64,000 bases of DNA from Aidingimonas lacisalsi. Its GTDB lineage: Bacteria > Pseudomonadota > Gammaproteobacteria > Pseudomonadales > Halomonadaceae. The stretch spans positions 1 through 64,000 of the forward strand of contig NZ_VRYH01000005.1 in assembly GCF_008079445.1 (NCBI RefSeq), read 5' to 3'. A program made the position numbers and the translations under genes. Within the stretch, counting starts at the first letter, position 1. Each line of letters starts with the position of its first letter. This document shows positions 35,816-45,449 of the stretch, piece after piece. Under the pieces are notes generated by a model. It made no database searches, was not told the origin of the DNA, and saw only the letters and a program-made list of their open reading frames with translations.

Positions 35816-38464
35816 TCACTCCACAGCCAGCGCCTTTTCCACGACTTCATACACGTTGGGCGATAAATCCTCGCCACGAATACGTTCGAGCTCGGCCTTC
35901 ATCAACGCTTGTCGTGACTCGTCGAAGCGTTGCCATCGAGTCAACGGGGTAATGATCCGGGCGGCAATCTCGGGATTGAGCCTGTTAAGCTCAATGACCA
36001 CATCGGCCAGCAGCTTATACCCCTCGCCATCGGCACGGTGGAAATTGACCCGGTTCTGGCCGGCGAAAGCCCCGATCAATGCGCGCACCTTATTGGGATT
36101 GGTCAGCGAGAACGCCGGATGATCCATCAGGAACTTGACCCGTTCCAGTGCATCCGACTGGGGTCGGGTCACCTGGATGCTGAACCATTGATCCATCACC
36201 AGTGGATCGTGAGCCCATTTCTCGCCGAACGTCTTGAGCGCTGGGTCAGCGAGATCTCCCCGTGAACTGTGGGTCAGCAATGTCAACGCAGTACGCACAT
36301 CCGTCATGTTGTGTCCGGCATCGAATTGGTTGCGCGTCAACTCGATGGCCTCTTCATCCTCGATCGACATGAGATAGGACAAGGCGACGTTCTTCAGATT
36401 GCGTTCGGCGATCTGGCCCGGCTCGGGTTCATACGGCGCATCAGACCGGTTGGCACGATACACGGCCATGAACTCATCACGCAGTGTCATGGCCAACGAC
36501 TGCTTGACGAAGGTTCGGGCTGCATGGATGGCATCGACATCCACCACTGGCTGCTGCTCGGCAATGTAGGCCTCCGAGGGAAGCGTCAACATCTCGGCCA
36601 GTACCGCCTTATCGTCCGCCTCCATGGTCAACAACCCACGGAATGCCTCTGTCACACGCCCATCCATGACTTTTTCCACCCCATTGCGATGAGCGGCTAT
36701 GAGGTCGTCCATGGCCAGCAAGGCCAGGCGCTGTCCAGCATCCCAACGGTTGAAACCGTCCGAATCGTGCTGTAGCAGGAAAGCCAGGTCTTCACGCCCA
36801 TAGGGAAAGCGGACCTTGACCGGAGCCGAGAAGCCGCGTAATAACGACGGCACCGGCGCTTCCGCGATATCGGTAAAAACGAACTCCTGCTCATCCTCAC
36901 GCAGATGGATCACCGTATCCGTGCCGAGAGACTCACCATTCAACGTCATGGCCAGATCATTGCCCGACTTGGTGCCTACCATGCCCAAGCGGACGGGAAT
37001 ATGCAGCGGTAGCTTTTCGTGTTGATTGGGCGTCGGCGGTGTCCGTTGGCGCAGCGTCAAACGGTATTCACACTTGGCGTAGTCGTAGTCACCGATCGCA
37101 TCGATTTCGGGTGTCCCTGCCTGAGAATACCAACGCATGAACTGTTCGAGATCCAGGCCGGACACGTCTGACATGCAACCGACGAAATCCTCGATGGTGA
37201 CCGCTTGTCCATCAAAACGCTCGAAATAGAGATCACTCCCTCGGCGGAACGCCTCCCATCCCAGTAGGTTACGCAGCATACGAACGATTTCTGCGCCTTT
37301 CTCGTAAATGGTCAGCGTATAGAAATTCCCGATCTCGATATAATGACCGGGCTGCACCGGATGCGCGGTCGGCCCGGCATCTTCAGCAAATTGAGCGGTC
37401 CGGAAAAAGGAGACATCTTCGATACGCTTGACCGGTGCGGAATTGATATCGGCGGAATAACTCTGATCACGGAATACCGTAAAGCCCTCCTTGAGGGACA
37501 ACTGAAACCAGTCGCGACAGGTGACGCGATTTCCCGACCAGTTATGGAAATATTCGTGGGCGACGATGCCTTCGACGCGCTGGAATGTCGCATCGGTTGC
37601 CGTTTGTGGATGGGTTAGCACCGCCGCTGAATTGAAGATATTGAGGCCCTTGTTTTCCATCGCCCCCATGTTGAAGTCGTTGACGGCAACGATCATGAAA
37701 CGGTCCAGGTCGTATTCACGACCATAAGTGCGTTCATCCCAGGCCATGGCACGCTTCAAGGAAGCCATGGCGTGATCTGTCTTATCCAGGTTTTCCGCTT
37801 CGACCCATAGCTGGAGGGTGACCTCGCGACCGCTCATGGTCGTGAAGTGATCCTCGACCTTTTGCAGATCCCCAGCTACCAGCGCAAACAGATAGCAAGG
37901 CTTGGGATGCGGATCGTCCCATGTCACGAAATGCTTGCCATTGGGCAATTCGCCCCGCTCCACCGGATTTCCGTTGGATAGCAGCACCGGCTGACTGTCT
38001 TTGTCGCCGATCACCGTCGTGGAGAACGTCGCCATCACATCAGGGCGATCCGGGTAGAAGGTAATACGACGAAAGCCCTCGGCTTCACACTGAGTGCAAT
38101 ACATACCGTTGGACTGATAGAGGCCTTCCAACGCCGTGTTGGCTGCAGGATCGATCTCTACCTCGGTATCGAGCACGAAACGGTCGGGCACTCGATGCAC
38201 GGTCAAATACGAACTGTCGACCTCGTACTCATCGACGTCCAGTTCCTGACCGTCAATGGCGATACGCTGCAGACGCAACTCCTCACCATCCAGAGTTAAC
38301 GGTAATTCCCCTTCCTGCCGTTCAGGATGACGTTCGAGGTGCAGCCTGGCGGATACACGGGTCGCCGATGAGGCGAGATCGAACTTGAGCTCCGTGTGAG
38401 TGACACGATAGGCCGGAGGCCGGTAATCATGTAGATAGATCGGCTGCGGTGCTGATGCTGACAT
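35816..38464 (-). CDS. pepN: Aminopeptidase N (M1 family)
   Basis: An 882-residue zinc aminopeptidase, close to the E. coli length of 870. The substrate-binding GAMEN (MGAMENKGLNIF) lies near residue 266, and the HEYFH zinc motif with NWSGNRVTCRDWFQL near residue 302. The N-terminal beta domain and C-terminal helical domain (ending VYEVVEKALAVE) are complete. It cleaves N-terminal residues of peptides in the cytoplasm. ATG 38464 (MSASAPQPIYLHDYR) has AGGAG upstream at slightly long spacing. Confidence 0.96.
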   Translation of the reverse strand: MSASAPQPIYLHDYRPPAYRVTHTELKFDLASSATRVSARLHLERHPERQEGELPLTLDGEELRLQRIAIDGQELDVDEYEVDSSYLTVHRVPDRFVLDTEVEIDPAANTALEGLYQSNGMYCTQCEAEGFRRITFYPDRPDVMATFSTTVIGDKDSQPVLLSNGNPVERGELPNGKHFVTWDDPHPKPCYLFALVAGDLQKVEDHFTTMSGREVTLQLWVEAENLDKTDHAMASLKRAMAWDERTYGREYDLDRFMIVAVNDFNMGAMENKGLNIFNSAAVLTHPQTATDATFQRVEGIVAHEYFHNWSGNRVTCRDWFQLSLKEGFTVFRDQSYSADINSAPVKRIEDVSFFRTAQFAEDAGPTAHPVQPGHYIEIGNFYTLTIYEKGAEIVRMLRNLLGWEAFRRGSDLYFERFDGQAVTIEDFVGCMSDVSGLDLEQFMRWYSQAGTPEIDAIGDYDYAKCEYRLTLRQRTPPTPNQHEKLPLHIPVRLGMVGTKSGNDLAMTLNGESLGTDTVIHLREDEQEFVFTDIAEAPVPSLLRGFSAPVKVRFPYGREDLAFLLQHDSDGFNRWDAGQRLALLAMDDLIAAHRNGVEKVMDGRVTEAFRGLLTMEADDKAVLAEMLTLPSEAYIAEQQPVVDVDAIHAARTFVKQSLAMTLRDEFMAVYRANRSDAPYEPEPGQIAERNLKNVALSYLMSIEDEEAIELTRNQFDAGHNMTDVRTALTLLTHSSRGDLADPALKTFGEKWAHDPLVMDQWFSIQVTRPQSDALERVKFLMDHPAFSLTNPNKVRALIGAFAGQNRVNFHRADGEGYKLLADVVIELNRLNPEIAARIITPLTRWQRFDESRQALMKAELERIRGEDLSPNVYEVVEKALAVE

Positions 38465-38569
38465 CAAAGGAAGGCTCCTGTTGGATAATCGCCATTCATT
38501 GTAAGTGGGGCATGGCAATCGACTCAAAATCAAGCGCTAACGATGATGACAGGCGGGTAGTATGACCGC

Positions 38570-39016
38570 TCATCGCCGTGCGGGCAGCGATTCATCGGTC
38601 ATGGCACCGACACGCTGGGGTTCAGGGCGGGTCAGTATCCAGATCCCCACTCCTGACAACCCGAAAGCAAGGCCGAGTTTCACGATCAACGTATCGACTG
38701 TCAGGACGACGATCAGCACCGACAGTGCCAGCATGATGACGGCCAGCCATTTAGCATGACGAGGAATAGCGCGTTCATCCTCCCAAGCCCGTACCGGGGG
38801 ACCGAAGCGAGGATGCTCACGAATCCAGCGTGCAAAACGCGGAGAACCCTTCGATGCCGCCCACACTGCCAGAAGCATGAAACACGTAGTGGGCATCAGA
38901 GGGAGGAACATGCCGATCACACCAAGGCCAAAACTGACCCAGGCCAACACCAGATAAGCGGCCTGGCGTGCTGACCGAAATACGGGAAGCGTCGACCTTG
39001 TCAACGATCGTGGCAT
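38570..39016 (-). CDS. YbaN family (DUF454) membrane protein
   Basis: A 148-residue membrane protein. The DUF454 signature covers LAWVSFGLGVIGMFLPLMPTTCFMLLA and continues with WAASKGSPRFARWIREHPRFG, and a hydrophobic hairpin follows near residues 90-125. Function is unknown. It is a single gene upstream of pepN on the same strand, separated by about 105 bases. Confidence 0.85.
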   Translation of the reverse strand: MPRSLTRSTLPVFRSARQAAYLVLAWVSFGLGVIGMFLPLMPTTCFMLLAVWAASKGSPRFARWIREHPRFGPPVRAWEDERAIPRHAKWLAVIMLALSVLIVVLTVDTLIVKLGLAFGLSGVGIWILTRPEPQRVGAMTDESLPARR

Positions 39017-39353
39017 CCAGATATCTCCTTGAACCTCACCACAAGCCCCGGGGTTGTCGATGCAATGCCTGCGACGATACCGACCGTTGGATGTCGCCTG
39101 ACGACTCGAGTCGTACCAGCGTCGAACGATCTGTATAGTGTAGCATCAATGCCTGAATGCTCGGTACGGGTCGCGGTCATTCACCAGCGTCTTGTTCATT
39201 GATGGCTCAATTCAACCTCGAACCCACGGCCCGAGGGAAATGCGTTGCGGCTATGGAGCATCTAGGGTGATTCAATTAGCCTTTTCTCCATCATCGCTTA
39301 GGCTCATCGCGTTCTCGACGGACCGATACCAACCAACTGGAAAGAGGGTTTCG
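39017..39353. other. Intergenic region upstream of the metal ABC operon
   Basis: About 337 bases between divergent genes. The reading frame of the binding protein stays open leftwards to 39192, but those codons lack a signal peptide. A TTAGCCT...AGGCT inverted repeat (39276-39305) with a long loop could be a metal-regulator site; this is weak. Confidence 0.4.
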
Positions 39354-40322
39354 ATGGCACGCCTTGTCAACGCTTGCCTGATCATGGCCATCATCGCCAT
39401 GACACCCGGCATGGTGTCGGCCGACGAACGTTTGAATATCGTCGCAACAACCAGCATGGTGGGGGATACCCTGCGCCAGGTCGGCGGTGACCATGTCGAT
39501 GTGCGCAATCTGATGGGCCCCGGCGTCGATCCGCACCTTTATCGCCAGACACGCAGCGATATCGCCGCCATGACCCGTGCTGATGCCATATTCTGGAATG
39601 GCCTGTATCTGGAGGCACAGCTCGAGGAATTCCTGTTCCGGCTGGAGGAACATCGTCCGGTATATGCGCTGGCTGAATCGGTGCCACAGGACCTGCGGCT
39701 CGCTCACGAAGATTACAGTGACCAGTACGATCCGCATGTGTGGATGGATCCGCAACGCTGGCGTTATGTCGTGGAAGCCGCGCGCGACGCCTTGATCGAA
39801 CTCGATCCCGAACATCAGGGCGATTACGCAACCAATACCACGGCATTTCTCGAGCAAATCGAACGGCTGGATGACTATGCGCAGAAAGCGCTTGCCAGTG
39901 TTCCTTCGCATTCGCGAGTTCTGGTCACGGCCCATGACGCCTTTGGCTATCTCGGTGATGCCTACGATTATGAAGTACTTGGCATACAAGGCTTTTCCAC
40001 GGAAAGCGAGGCCGGACTCGCGCGCATCGAACACCTGGTCGACTTGCTCGTGGAACGGGAAATCAGTGCCATTTTTATCGAGTCATCGGTTCCCAGGCGC
40101 AATATCGAAGCCTTGATCGAGGGAGCCGCATCCCGGGATCATGACGTCGCCATTGGCGGTGAACTATTTTCTGATGCCATGGGCCCAGCAGGCAGTTACG
40201 AAGGGACCTATATTGGTATGATCGACCATAATGTCACTTACATAACGCGGGCGTTGGGAGGACAGGCTCCCGCTCGTGGCCTGAATGGCAAACTGGCCGC
40301 CAATGCGGAGGAAAGCGAGTGA
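39354..40322 (+). CDS. Metal ABC transporter substrate-binding protein (Mn/Zn type, TroA-like)
   Basis: A 322-residue periplasmic protein with a signal peptide ending near GMVSA. It is a cluster A-I (ZnuA/TroA) binding protein with [15 protein letters not shown], the first metal histidine in [10 protein letters not shown], a second in [11 protein letters not shown], a third in [11 protein letters not shown], and an acidic ligand near the C-terminus. There is no His-rich loop, which favours manganese/iron-type over dedicated zinc uptake. GAGGG precedes ATG 39354. The four genes overlap or nearly touch. Confidence 0.9.
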   Translation: MARLVNACLIMAIIAMTPGMVSADERLNIVATTSMVGDTLRQVGGDHVDVRNLMGPGVDPHLYRQTRSDIAAMTRADAIFWNGLYLEAQLEEFLFRLEEHRPVYALAESVPQDLRLAHEDYSDQYDPHVWMDPQRWRYVVEAARDALIELDPEHQGDYATNTTAFLEQIERLDDYAQKALASVPSHSRVLVTAHDAFGYLGDAYDYEVLGIQGFSTESEAGLARIEHLVDLLVEREISAIFIESSVPRRNIEALIEGAASRDHDVAIGGELFSDAMGPAGSYEGTYIGMIDHNVTYITRALGGQAPARGLNGKLAANAEESE

Positions 40323-41119
40323 AAACGGCCCACGCCATGCAGCATACCGACACGACCAGCCCGCTGACCATTACCGGGCTAACGGTCAGTTACGGCCAGA
40401 AACCGGTGGTCTTCTCGGTGGACTGCGAAGTCCCCGAAGGCAGCCTGATGGCGATCGTCGGTCCCAACGGGGCAGGAAAGTCGACCCTGCTCAAGGCCGC
40501 CTTGGGCATCGCCCCGCGTATCTCCGGAGATATACGGGTCTATGGACAGCCTTACCGCATGCAAGCGCATCGCCTCGCGTATGTCCCGCAACGCAGCAGT
40601 GTCGACTGGGACTTCCCCACGACGGTACTGGAAGTCGTACTCATGGGGCTGTTCCATACCATGCGCTGGTGGCAGTTCACTCGACGGCGACATCGCGACA
40701 AGGCGATGGCATGTCTGGCTCGTGTCGGCATGGATGCATTTGCAGATCGCCAGATCGGCCAGTTGTCCGGTGGCCAGCAGCAACGGGTCTTCCTGGCCCG
40801 GGCCCTGGTCCAGGAAGCCGACCTGACGATACTCGATGAACCTTTTGCCGGTGTCGATGCGGCGACCGAGAAAGCGATCATCGAAGTCCTGAAATCACTC
40901 AAGCGAGAAGGCAAGACGCTGCTATGCGTGCATCACGACCTCTCGACCGTGAGTGAGTATTTCGATCATGTCCTGCTGTTGAATGTACGTCGCATTGCCA
41001 TGGGACCGGTGCAAGACACTTTCACCGCCGAGCATCTACAGCAAGCTTACGGTGGTCGGCTCAATGCCATCCAACTGGAACGAATCACCCATCCCGACTC
41101 CTCAGTATCACAGGCTTGA
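40319..41119 (+). CDS. Metal ABC transporter ATP-binding protein
   Basis: A 266-residue ATPase with Walker [10 protein letters not shown], signature LSGGQQQR and Walker B LTILDEP followed by FAGVD. The long [22 protein letters not shown] stretch is typical of the Mn/Zn/Fe chelate family. GTG 40319 overlaps the stop of the binding-protein gene and has GGAGG seven bases upstream; ATG 40337 is an alternative. It powers the two permeases downstream. Confidence 0.93.
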   Translation: MKTAHAMQHTDTTSPLTITGLTVSYGQKPVVFSVDCEVPEGSLMAIVGPNGAGKSTLLKAALGIAPRISGDIRVYGQPYRMQAHRLAYVPQRSSVDWDFPTTVLEVVLMGLFHTMRWWQFTRRRHRDKAMACLARVGMDAFADRQIGQLSGGQQQRVFLARALVQEADLTILDEPFAGVDAATEKAIIEVLKSLKREGKTLLCVHHDLSTVSEYFDHVLLLNVRRIAMGPVQDTFTAEHLQQAYGGRLNAIQLERITHPDSSVSQA

Positions 41120-41122
41120 CCC

Positions 41123-42334
41123 ATGCTTGAGTTGCTCTGGCAGGCATTGACTTTCACCGCAGGCTACAACACCAGCCTGGTCACCCTGGGGTCAGCTATG
41201 CTGGGGGCCAGCGCAGGCATGATCGGCAGTTTCATCGTCCTGCGCAAACGTTCGTTGGTCAGTGATGCCGTCAGCCACGCGACACTACCGGGACTGACAC
41301 TGGCCTTCATCATTATCGGACTATTCACGGGGGACGGTCGTTGGCTACCTGGACTATTGCTGGGTGCAGCGGCCAGTGCTGCAGCGGGACTATGGGGTGT
41401 CCAAGGCATTTCGAACCGCACGCGTCTGGGCGAGGATGCCGCCATCGGCGCCGTATTGTCGACCCTATTCGGTCTCGGCGTGGTCCTGATCACCGTGATT
41501 CAGGCAATGGACGTCACTGGTCAATCGGGCATCTCCGGTTATCTGGTCGGGGCCACGGCCGGCATGCTTGCTAGCGAGGCACAATTGATCGGGATCAGCG
41601 CACTGGTACTGCTGATCATCGTCTTCATGTTCAGGCGACCGTTCCTGCTCGTCTGCTTCGACCGGCAATACGCCTATACGCAAGGTATCAATGCCAACCG
41701 CATCGACATGCTGATGCTACTGTTACTCCTGACGGTGACGGTCATCGGACTGAAAATCACCGGTTTGATCCTGATCGTCGCCTTGACCATCATTCCCCCC
41801 GTGACGGGACGTTTCTGGACCGACCAGCCCTCCCGTCTGGTTGGCATAGCGGCGTTGAGCGGCGCTGTTGCCGGCTATATTGGTGCCGCCATCTCCAGTA
41901 TCGCTGCCGGCCTGCCCACGGGACCGCTCATTGTGCTGACGGCATTCGTGCTGTTTGCAATCGGTCTGCTGTTCTCGCCACGACGAGGCATGGTCGCCAT
42001 GGTGTTAGCTCAACGCCGTTTTCGTCGCCGGGTGCATCTACGCCAGGGATTGCTTGCCCTGGCCCGCGATGAAGCCATCTACGACGAACTGACGCTCAAG
42101 GTGCTCAGACGCCAGGGGTATATACGTCGGGACGGTGTCGCGACACCGCCGGGGCTGGTCGCCGCTCGTGATGCTGAACATGAAGAGCAACTGTGGGCTC
42201 TGTATCGCCAGCTCTACCCCGATGAGGCAGCGCAACTCGACCACCATGGCCTCGAACCGATCGATGACTCACTGCCGCCGGACATGGTGTCATCACTGGA
42301 AACCCGGTTACCCCTACCGACACGGAGCGCCTGA
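41123..42334 (+). CDS. Metal ABC transporter permease with C-terminal winged-helix-like extension
   Basis: A 403-residue protein. The first about 290 residues are the ABC-3 permease domain (LRKRSLVSDAVSHATLPG, then KITGLILIVALTIIPP). The last about 110 residues are a soluble extension containing GLLALARDEAIYDELTLKVL and RRQGYIRRDGVATPPGLVA, which look like a winged helix of the DtxR/MntR kind, as in TroC/MntC-type permeases. It starts 3 bases after the ATPase stop. Its stop overlaps the next gene by one base. Confidence 0.9.
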   Translation: MLELLWQALTFTAGYNTSLVTLGSAMLGASAGMIGSFIVLRKRSLVSDAVSHATLPGLTLAFIIIGLFTGDGRWLPGLLLGAAASAAAGLWGVQGISNRTRLGEDAAIGAVLSTLFGLGVVLITVIQAMDVTGQSGISGYLVGATAGMLASEAQLIGISALVLLIIVFMFRRPFLLVCFDRQYAYTQGINANRIDMLMLLLLLTVTVIGLKITGLILIVALTIIPPVTGRFWTDQPSRLVGIAALSGAVAGYIGAAISSIAAGLPTGPLIVLTAFVLFAIGLLFSPRRGMVAMVLAQRRFRRRVHLRQGLLALARDEAIYDELTLKVLRRQGYIRRDGVATPPGLVAARDAEHEEQLWALYRQLYPDEAAQLDHHGLEPIDDSLPPDMVSSLETRLPLPTRSA

Positions 42335-43263
42335 TGGGTAGTGATTTCCTGATCCTCAGCCTGGCTCCCCTACTGGTAGCGACCATCAGCAGTCTGAGTT
42401 GTGCCTTGTTGGGCAACTTCCTCGTGCTACGACGCCAGAGCCTGATTGGTGATGCCATCAGCCATGTGGCTCTGCCGGGTATCGTCGCCAGTTTCCTTAT
42501 CACCGGCACACTTGCCGCCTCAGCGATGATGCTCGGCGCCGGAGTTGCTGCCCTCGTGACCATGGCACTGATCGAAGCGATCAAACGGCTCGGCCATGTC
42601 GAACCCAGTGCGGCCATGGGGGTCGCTTTCACGGCCATCTTCGCTCTCGGGGTCTTGATGCTGGAAGTCAGCGATGCCAGTGGCGTTCATCTGGATGTTC
42701 AACATGCTCTGTACGGTAACCTGGAGAGTTTGATCTGGTTCGAAGGACTCCACTGGACGGCACTTCTGGATCCCGCCGCCCTGGCCAAGCTACCGCCACA
42801 ATTGCCGCGAGTCGCATGGGTAGGCTTGCTAGTCGCCATCTTTGTGATCGTAGCCTGGCGTCCTCTGGTCATCGGGAGTTTCGATCCAGCGTTCGCGTCC
42901 AGCGTCAGGGCACGCCCGCTGTTGACCGACATCATGCTAGTCATCATGGTTGCCATCACGGCCATTGCCGCCTTCGAAGCGGTAGGCTCGATCCTGGTCA
43001 TCGCCATGTTCATATGCCCGGCCGCCAGCGCGCGCCTCATGACCGATAGGCTTCTGACTCAAATCGCCTGGAGTCAAGGATTTGCCTGCAGCAGTGCCGT
43101 ATTGGGGTATGTGTTGGCAGGTTATGGACCAGGGTGGTTCGGGCATGATGTATCGCTCAGCGCCGCCGGGATGATTGCCACCGTCTCTGGTGCCATTCTG
43201 CTGGCAGCATGCTTATTCGCCCCCCGACGACACGGTAATATGGAACGCATGACCACCGATTGA
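42334..43263 (+). CDS. Metal ABC transporter permease, second subunit
   Basis: A 309-residue ABC-3 family permease with eight to nine hydrophobic segments. LGNFLVLRRQSLIGDAISHV near the N-terminus and FEAVGSILVIAMFICPAASA near residue 220 align with the first permease, but it lacks the soluble extension. The ATG overlaps the upstream stop. A heteromeric pair of permeases with one ATPase is the usual TroABCD/MntABCD layout. Confidence 0.93.
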   Translation: MGSDFLILSLAPLLVATISSLSCALLGNFLVLRRQSLIGDAISHVALPGIVASFLITGTLAASAMMLGAGVAALVTMALIEAIKRLGHVEPSAAMGVAFTAIFALGVLMLEVSDASGVHLDVQHALYGNLESLIWFEGLHWTALLDPAALAKLPPQLPRVAWVGLLVAIFVIVAWRPLVIGSFDPAFASSVRARPLLTDIMLVIMVAITAIAAFEAVGSILVIAMFICPAASARLMTDRLLTQIAWSQGFACSSAVLGYVLAGYGPGWFGHDVSLSAAGMIATVSGAILLAACLFAPRRHGNMERMTTD

Positions 43264-43366
43264 GCGATTCTTTCCGCTTCGGCAATGGACCATTGCCGCG
43301 ATACTGACTGTCAACGCGCTCTTCTGCCTCTATGCTGATGGACATCCTTCCGTCAAGGAGCGTCCC

Positions 43367-44167
43367 ATGCTTCAGTCGCTGTTCATCTCTCACGGCTCTC
43401 CCGATCTCGTGTTGCGCGATCATCCGGCACGCCGTTTTTTGCTGGCTCTAGGCCACCGTCTGCCCAAACCTCGTGGAGCCCTGATCATTTCGGCACACTT
43501 CGAAACCCCCGACCTGGTGTTGGGCAGTGCTGAACGACCAGACACACTACACGACTTCTACGGTTTTCCCGACGCGCTCTATCAGCAGCACTACCCGGCG
43601 CCTGGCCTGGCGACACACGCACATCAATTGGCGAGTGAATTGGTCACCCGGGGGTACCCAGTATCAACGGACTCGACACGTCCGTTGGATCATGGCATCT
43701 GGTCGCCGCTTTCCCTGATCTGGCCGGAAGCAGATGTTCCATTGATGCCGGTCAGTGTGCCCATGACCTGGCAACCACAGCAGCAACTCGCAGTCTCCCG
43801 GCATTTGGGCGATTTTGCCGAGCGCGAGGATGTCTGGCTAATCGGATCCGGTGCAGCCACTCACAACCTTGGCGACCGCCATCCGGAAGGTGTACCACCA
43901 GACGGGTGGGCACAGGCGTTCAATGACTGGACGAAACGCATTGCCCAGGAAGGCAACCTGACCGCACTGTCCGAATGGCAAAGGCAGGCTCCCCGTGCCC
44001 TCCACGCGCACCCTACGCCCGAGCATTTTTTACCCCTGCTGATGACCCTTGGAGCCATGCAGGGGAAGCCAATGATAGCGCTGCACGACAGCTTTGCATC
44101 CGGCAATCTCAGCATGCTGACACTCGCCAGTTCCTCGCTGTGCGATGCCTGGTATCAAACCGCCTGA
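43367..44167 (+). CDS. Extradiol ring-cleavage dioxygenase, YgiD/DODA family
   Basis: A 266-residue class III extradiol dioxygenase relative. The metal-site histidines are in LFISHGSP (near residue 9), IISAHFETP (near 43), GAATHNLGD and ALHDSFASG. This is the YgiD/4,5-DOPA-dioxygenase pattern. In vivo substrates of bacterial members are unclear. GGAG precedes the ATG. It is separated by about 100 bases from the metal ABC operon and converges with hsp20. Confidence 0.9.
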   Translation: MLQSLFISHGSPDLVLRDHPARRFLLALGHRLPKPRGALIISAHFETPDLVLGSAERPDTLHDFYGFPDALYQQHYPAPGLATHAHQLASELVTRGYPVSTDSTRPLDHGIWSPLSLIWPEADVPLMPVSVPMTWQPQQQLAVSRHLGDFAEREDVWLIGSGAATHNLGDRHPEGVPPDGWAQAFNDWTKRIAQEGNLTALSEWQRQAPRALHAHPTPEHFLPLLMTLGAMQGKPMIALHDSFASGNLSMLTLASSSLCDAWYQTA

Positions 44168-44180
44168 GGCAGAAAGAAAC

Positions 44181-44203
44181 AGGACCCGCGATAGCGGGCC
44201 CTC
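44181..44203 (-). terminator. Terminator downstream of hsp20
   Basis: AGG-a-CCCGC and GCGGG-c-CCT pair around GATA. On the minus strand the stem is followed by GTTTCTTTC, moderately U-rich, fitting the end of hsp20; it may also stop the convergent dioxygenase transcript. Confidence 0.6.
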
Positions 44204-44240
44204 TCCGGGAATGCCGGTATCGACGTGACGCGATAGCGGA

Positions 44241-44783
44241 TTACGGTGACTGGATAGGTATTTCACGTCGAGCCGCTGCCACATTGGTATCCCGCGGTAA
44301 TGTCACGGTCAGAACACCATTCGCAAAATCGGCGCTGATGTCCTCTGCCTTGGCATCGCCAGGCAGGTCCAGAACACGCCGAAAGCTTCCGTAGATGCGT
44401 TCGACTCGCTGATAGCGATCATCATCATTACGGCTTTCCTGGCGCTTCTCGCCTTCGACCACCAAGCGGTGATCATCCAGCGAAAGCTTGAGGTCCTTAC
44501 GATCCACACCAGGCACTTCGATGCTGATGCGATATTCGTGGTCACGTTCCGCGATGTCGACACTGGGACGTATCATCCCTTCCAGGGCATCGAGACTCTC
44601 CTGCCCAACCGGCAGATTCCATCGCCGCAGGGCATTGTCCATCCATCGGTCCAGTTCTCGATGCATTTGCCAGAAAGGCGATACTTCCCGCGCCGGTTCC
44701 ACGGAAGAAGACACCGGCCGTTGCGTTGTTTCCTGATCTTCGCTCTTGAACCAGTTCCAGGGTGAAAACTTGTGCAGATTCAT
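44241..44783 (-). CDS. Small heat-shock protein (Hsp20/alpha-crystallin)
   Basis: A 180-residue ATP-independent chaperone. The alpha-crystallin domain spans about residues 70-165, with VDIAERDHEYRISIEVPGV at its start and the conserved ADFANGVLTVTLP near its end; a short C-terminal tail carries an I-x-I-type EIPIQ. AGGAGGTG is perfectly placed before ATG 44783. A sigma-32 promoter lies about 85 bases upstream, so it is expected to be heat-induced. Confidence 0.94.
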   Translation of the reverse strand: MNLHKFSPWNWFKSEDQETTQRPVSSSVEPAREVSPFWQMHRELDRWMDNALRRWNLPVGQESLDALEGMIRPSVDIAERDHEYRISIEVPGVDRKDLKLSLDDHRLVVEGEKRQESRNDDDRYQRVERIYGSFRRVLDLPGDAKAEDISADFANGVLTVTLPRDTNVAAARREIPIQSP

Positions 44784-44867
44784 ACGCCACCTCCTGCTTT
44801 CGTGACGCACAGACAACACAATCCGAGCGGCAATCAAACGGCTAAATGCCGCCCGACTCATCAGGTT

Positions 44868-44898
44868 ATATAGGGGGCTATCCAGACGTTTTCAAGGG
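44868..44898 (-). promoter_or_regulatory. Sigma-32 heat-shock promoter of hsp20
   Basis: On the minus strand CCCTTGAAAA (44898-44889) is followed, 13 bases after CTTGAA, by CCCCCTATAT (44877-44868), close to the sigma-32 consensus and in the right place before hsp20. Confidence 0.8.
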
Positions 44899-44907
44899 CG
44901 TGAATGT

Positions 44908-45396
44908 CTATGCTGTCGACTCTATCGCATCACGCGCCGATGCCTGGCCGAGTCGCTTCTCCATCTGCCACGCGGCGCACCCATCTGCGTAGTAGTCATC
45001 CAGCCAGCGACATAAGCGATACCCCATGCGTCGATATAGCGACAGGGCGATACGGTTGTCAGCACGTACTTCCAAGGTAAGGTAGTGCCGTTGGCGTCGC
45101 ATGACTTCCGACTCGACGGACTCGATCAAACGCCTGCCGATGCCCTCACCCCGTACTGCGGGATGAACGCAGAGCGAATACAGCCGCGCTATCCGGCTAT
45201 TTCGCCGAAACAGTACGATCGCATAGCCCAGCGCATGTCCTGCCTCATTCGATGCCAGCCATGTGACCGCATGCGCCCGACGTACTAGATGCGTCAATTG
45301 CCGCCGATTGAAGCGGTCGTCATCGAAGCAGCTCACTTCCAGGCGATAGAGTTCATTCAGATCGGCCGAACATGCCCGGCGTAACACGGAGGTCAT
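44908..45396 (-). CDS. GNAT-family N-acetyltransferase (RimI-like)
   Basis: A 162-residue acetyltransferase with a single GNAT domain. The acetyl-CoA loop is VHPAVRGEGIGRRLIESVE, and LTLEVRADNRIALSLYRRMGY is the strand-helix pair typical of RimI-like N-terminal acetylases. The protein substrate is unknown. Its stop lies close to the hsp20 promoter. Confidence 0.88.
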   Translation of the reverse strand: MTSVLRRACSADLNELYRLEVSCFDDDRFNRRQLTHLVRRAHAVTWLASNEAGHALGYAIVLFRRNSRIARLYSLCVHPAVRGEGIGRRLIESVESEVMRRQRHYLTLEVRADNRIALSLYRRMGYRLCRWLDDYYADGCAAWQMEKRLGQASARDAIESTA

Positions 45397-45449
45397 GTCT
45401 ACGCTTCCTGGTCGCTTATTTCACCTTGATGACGTTCCCCCGACTCTTA

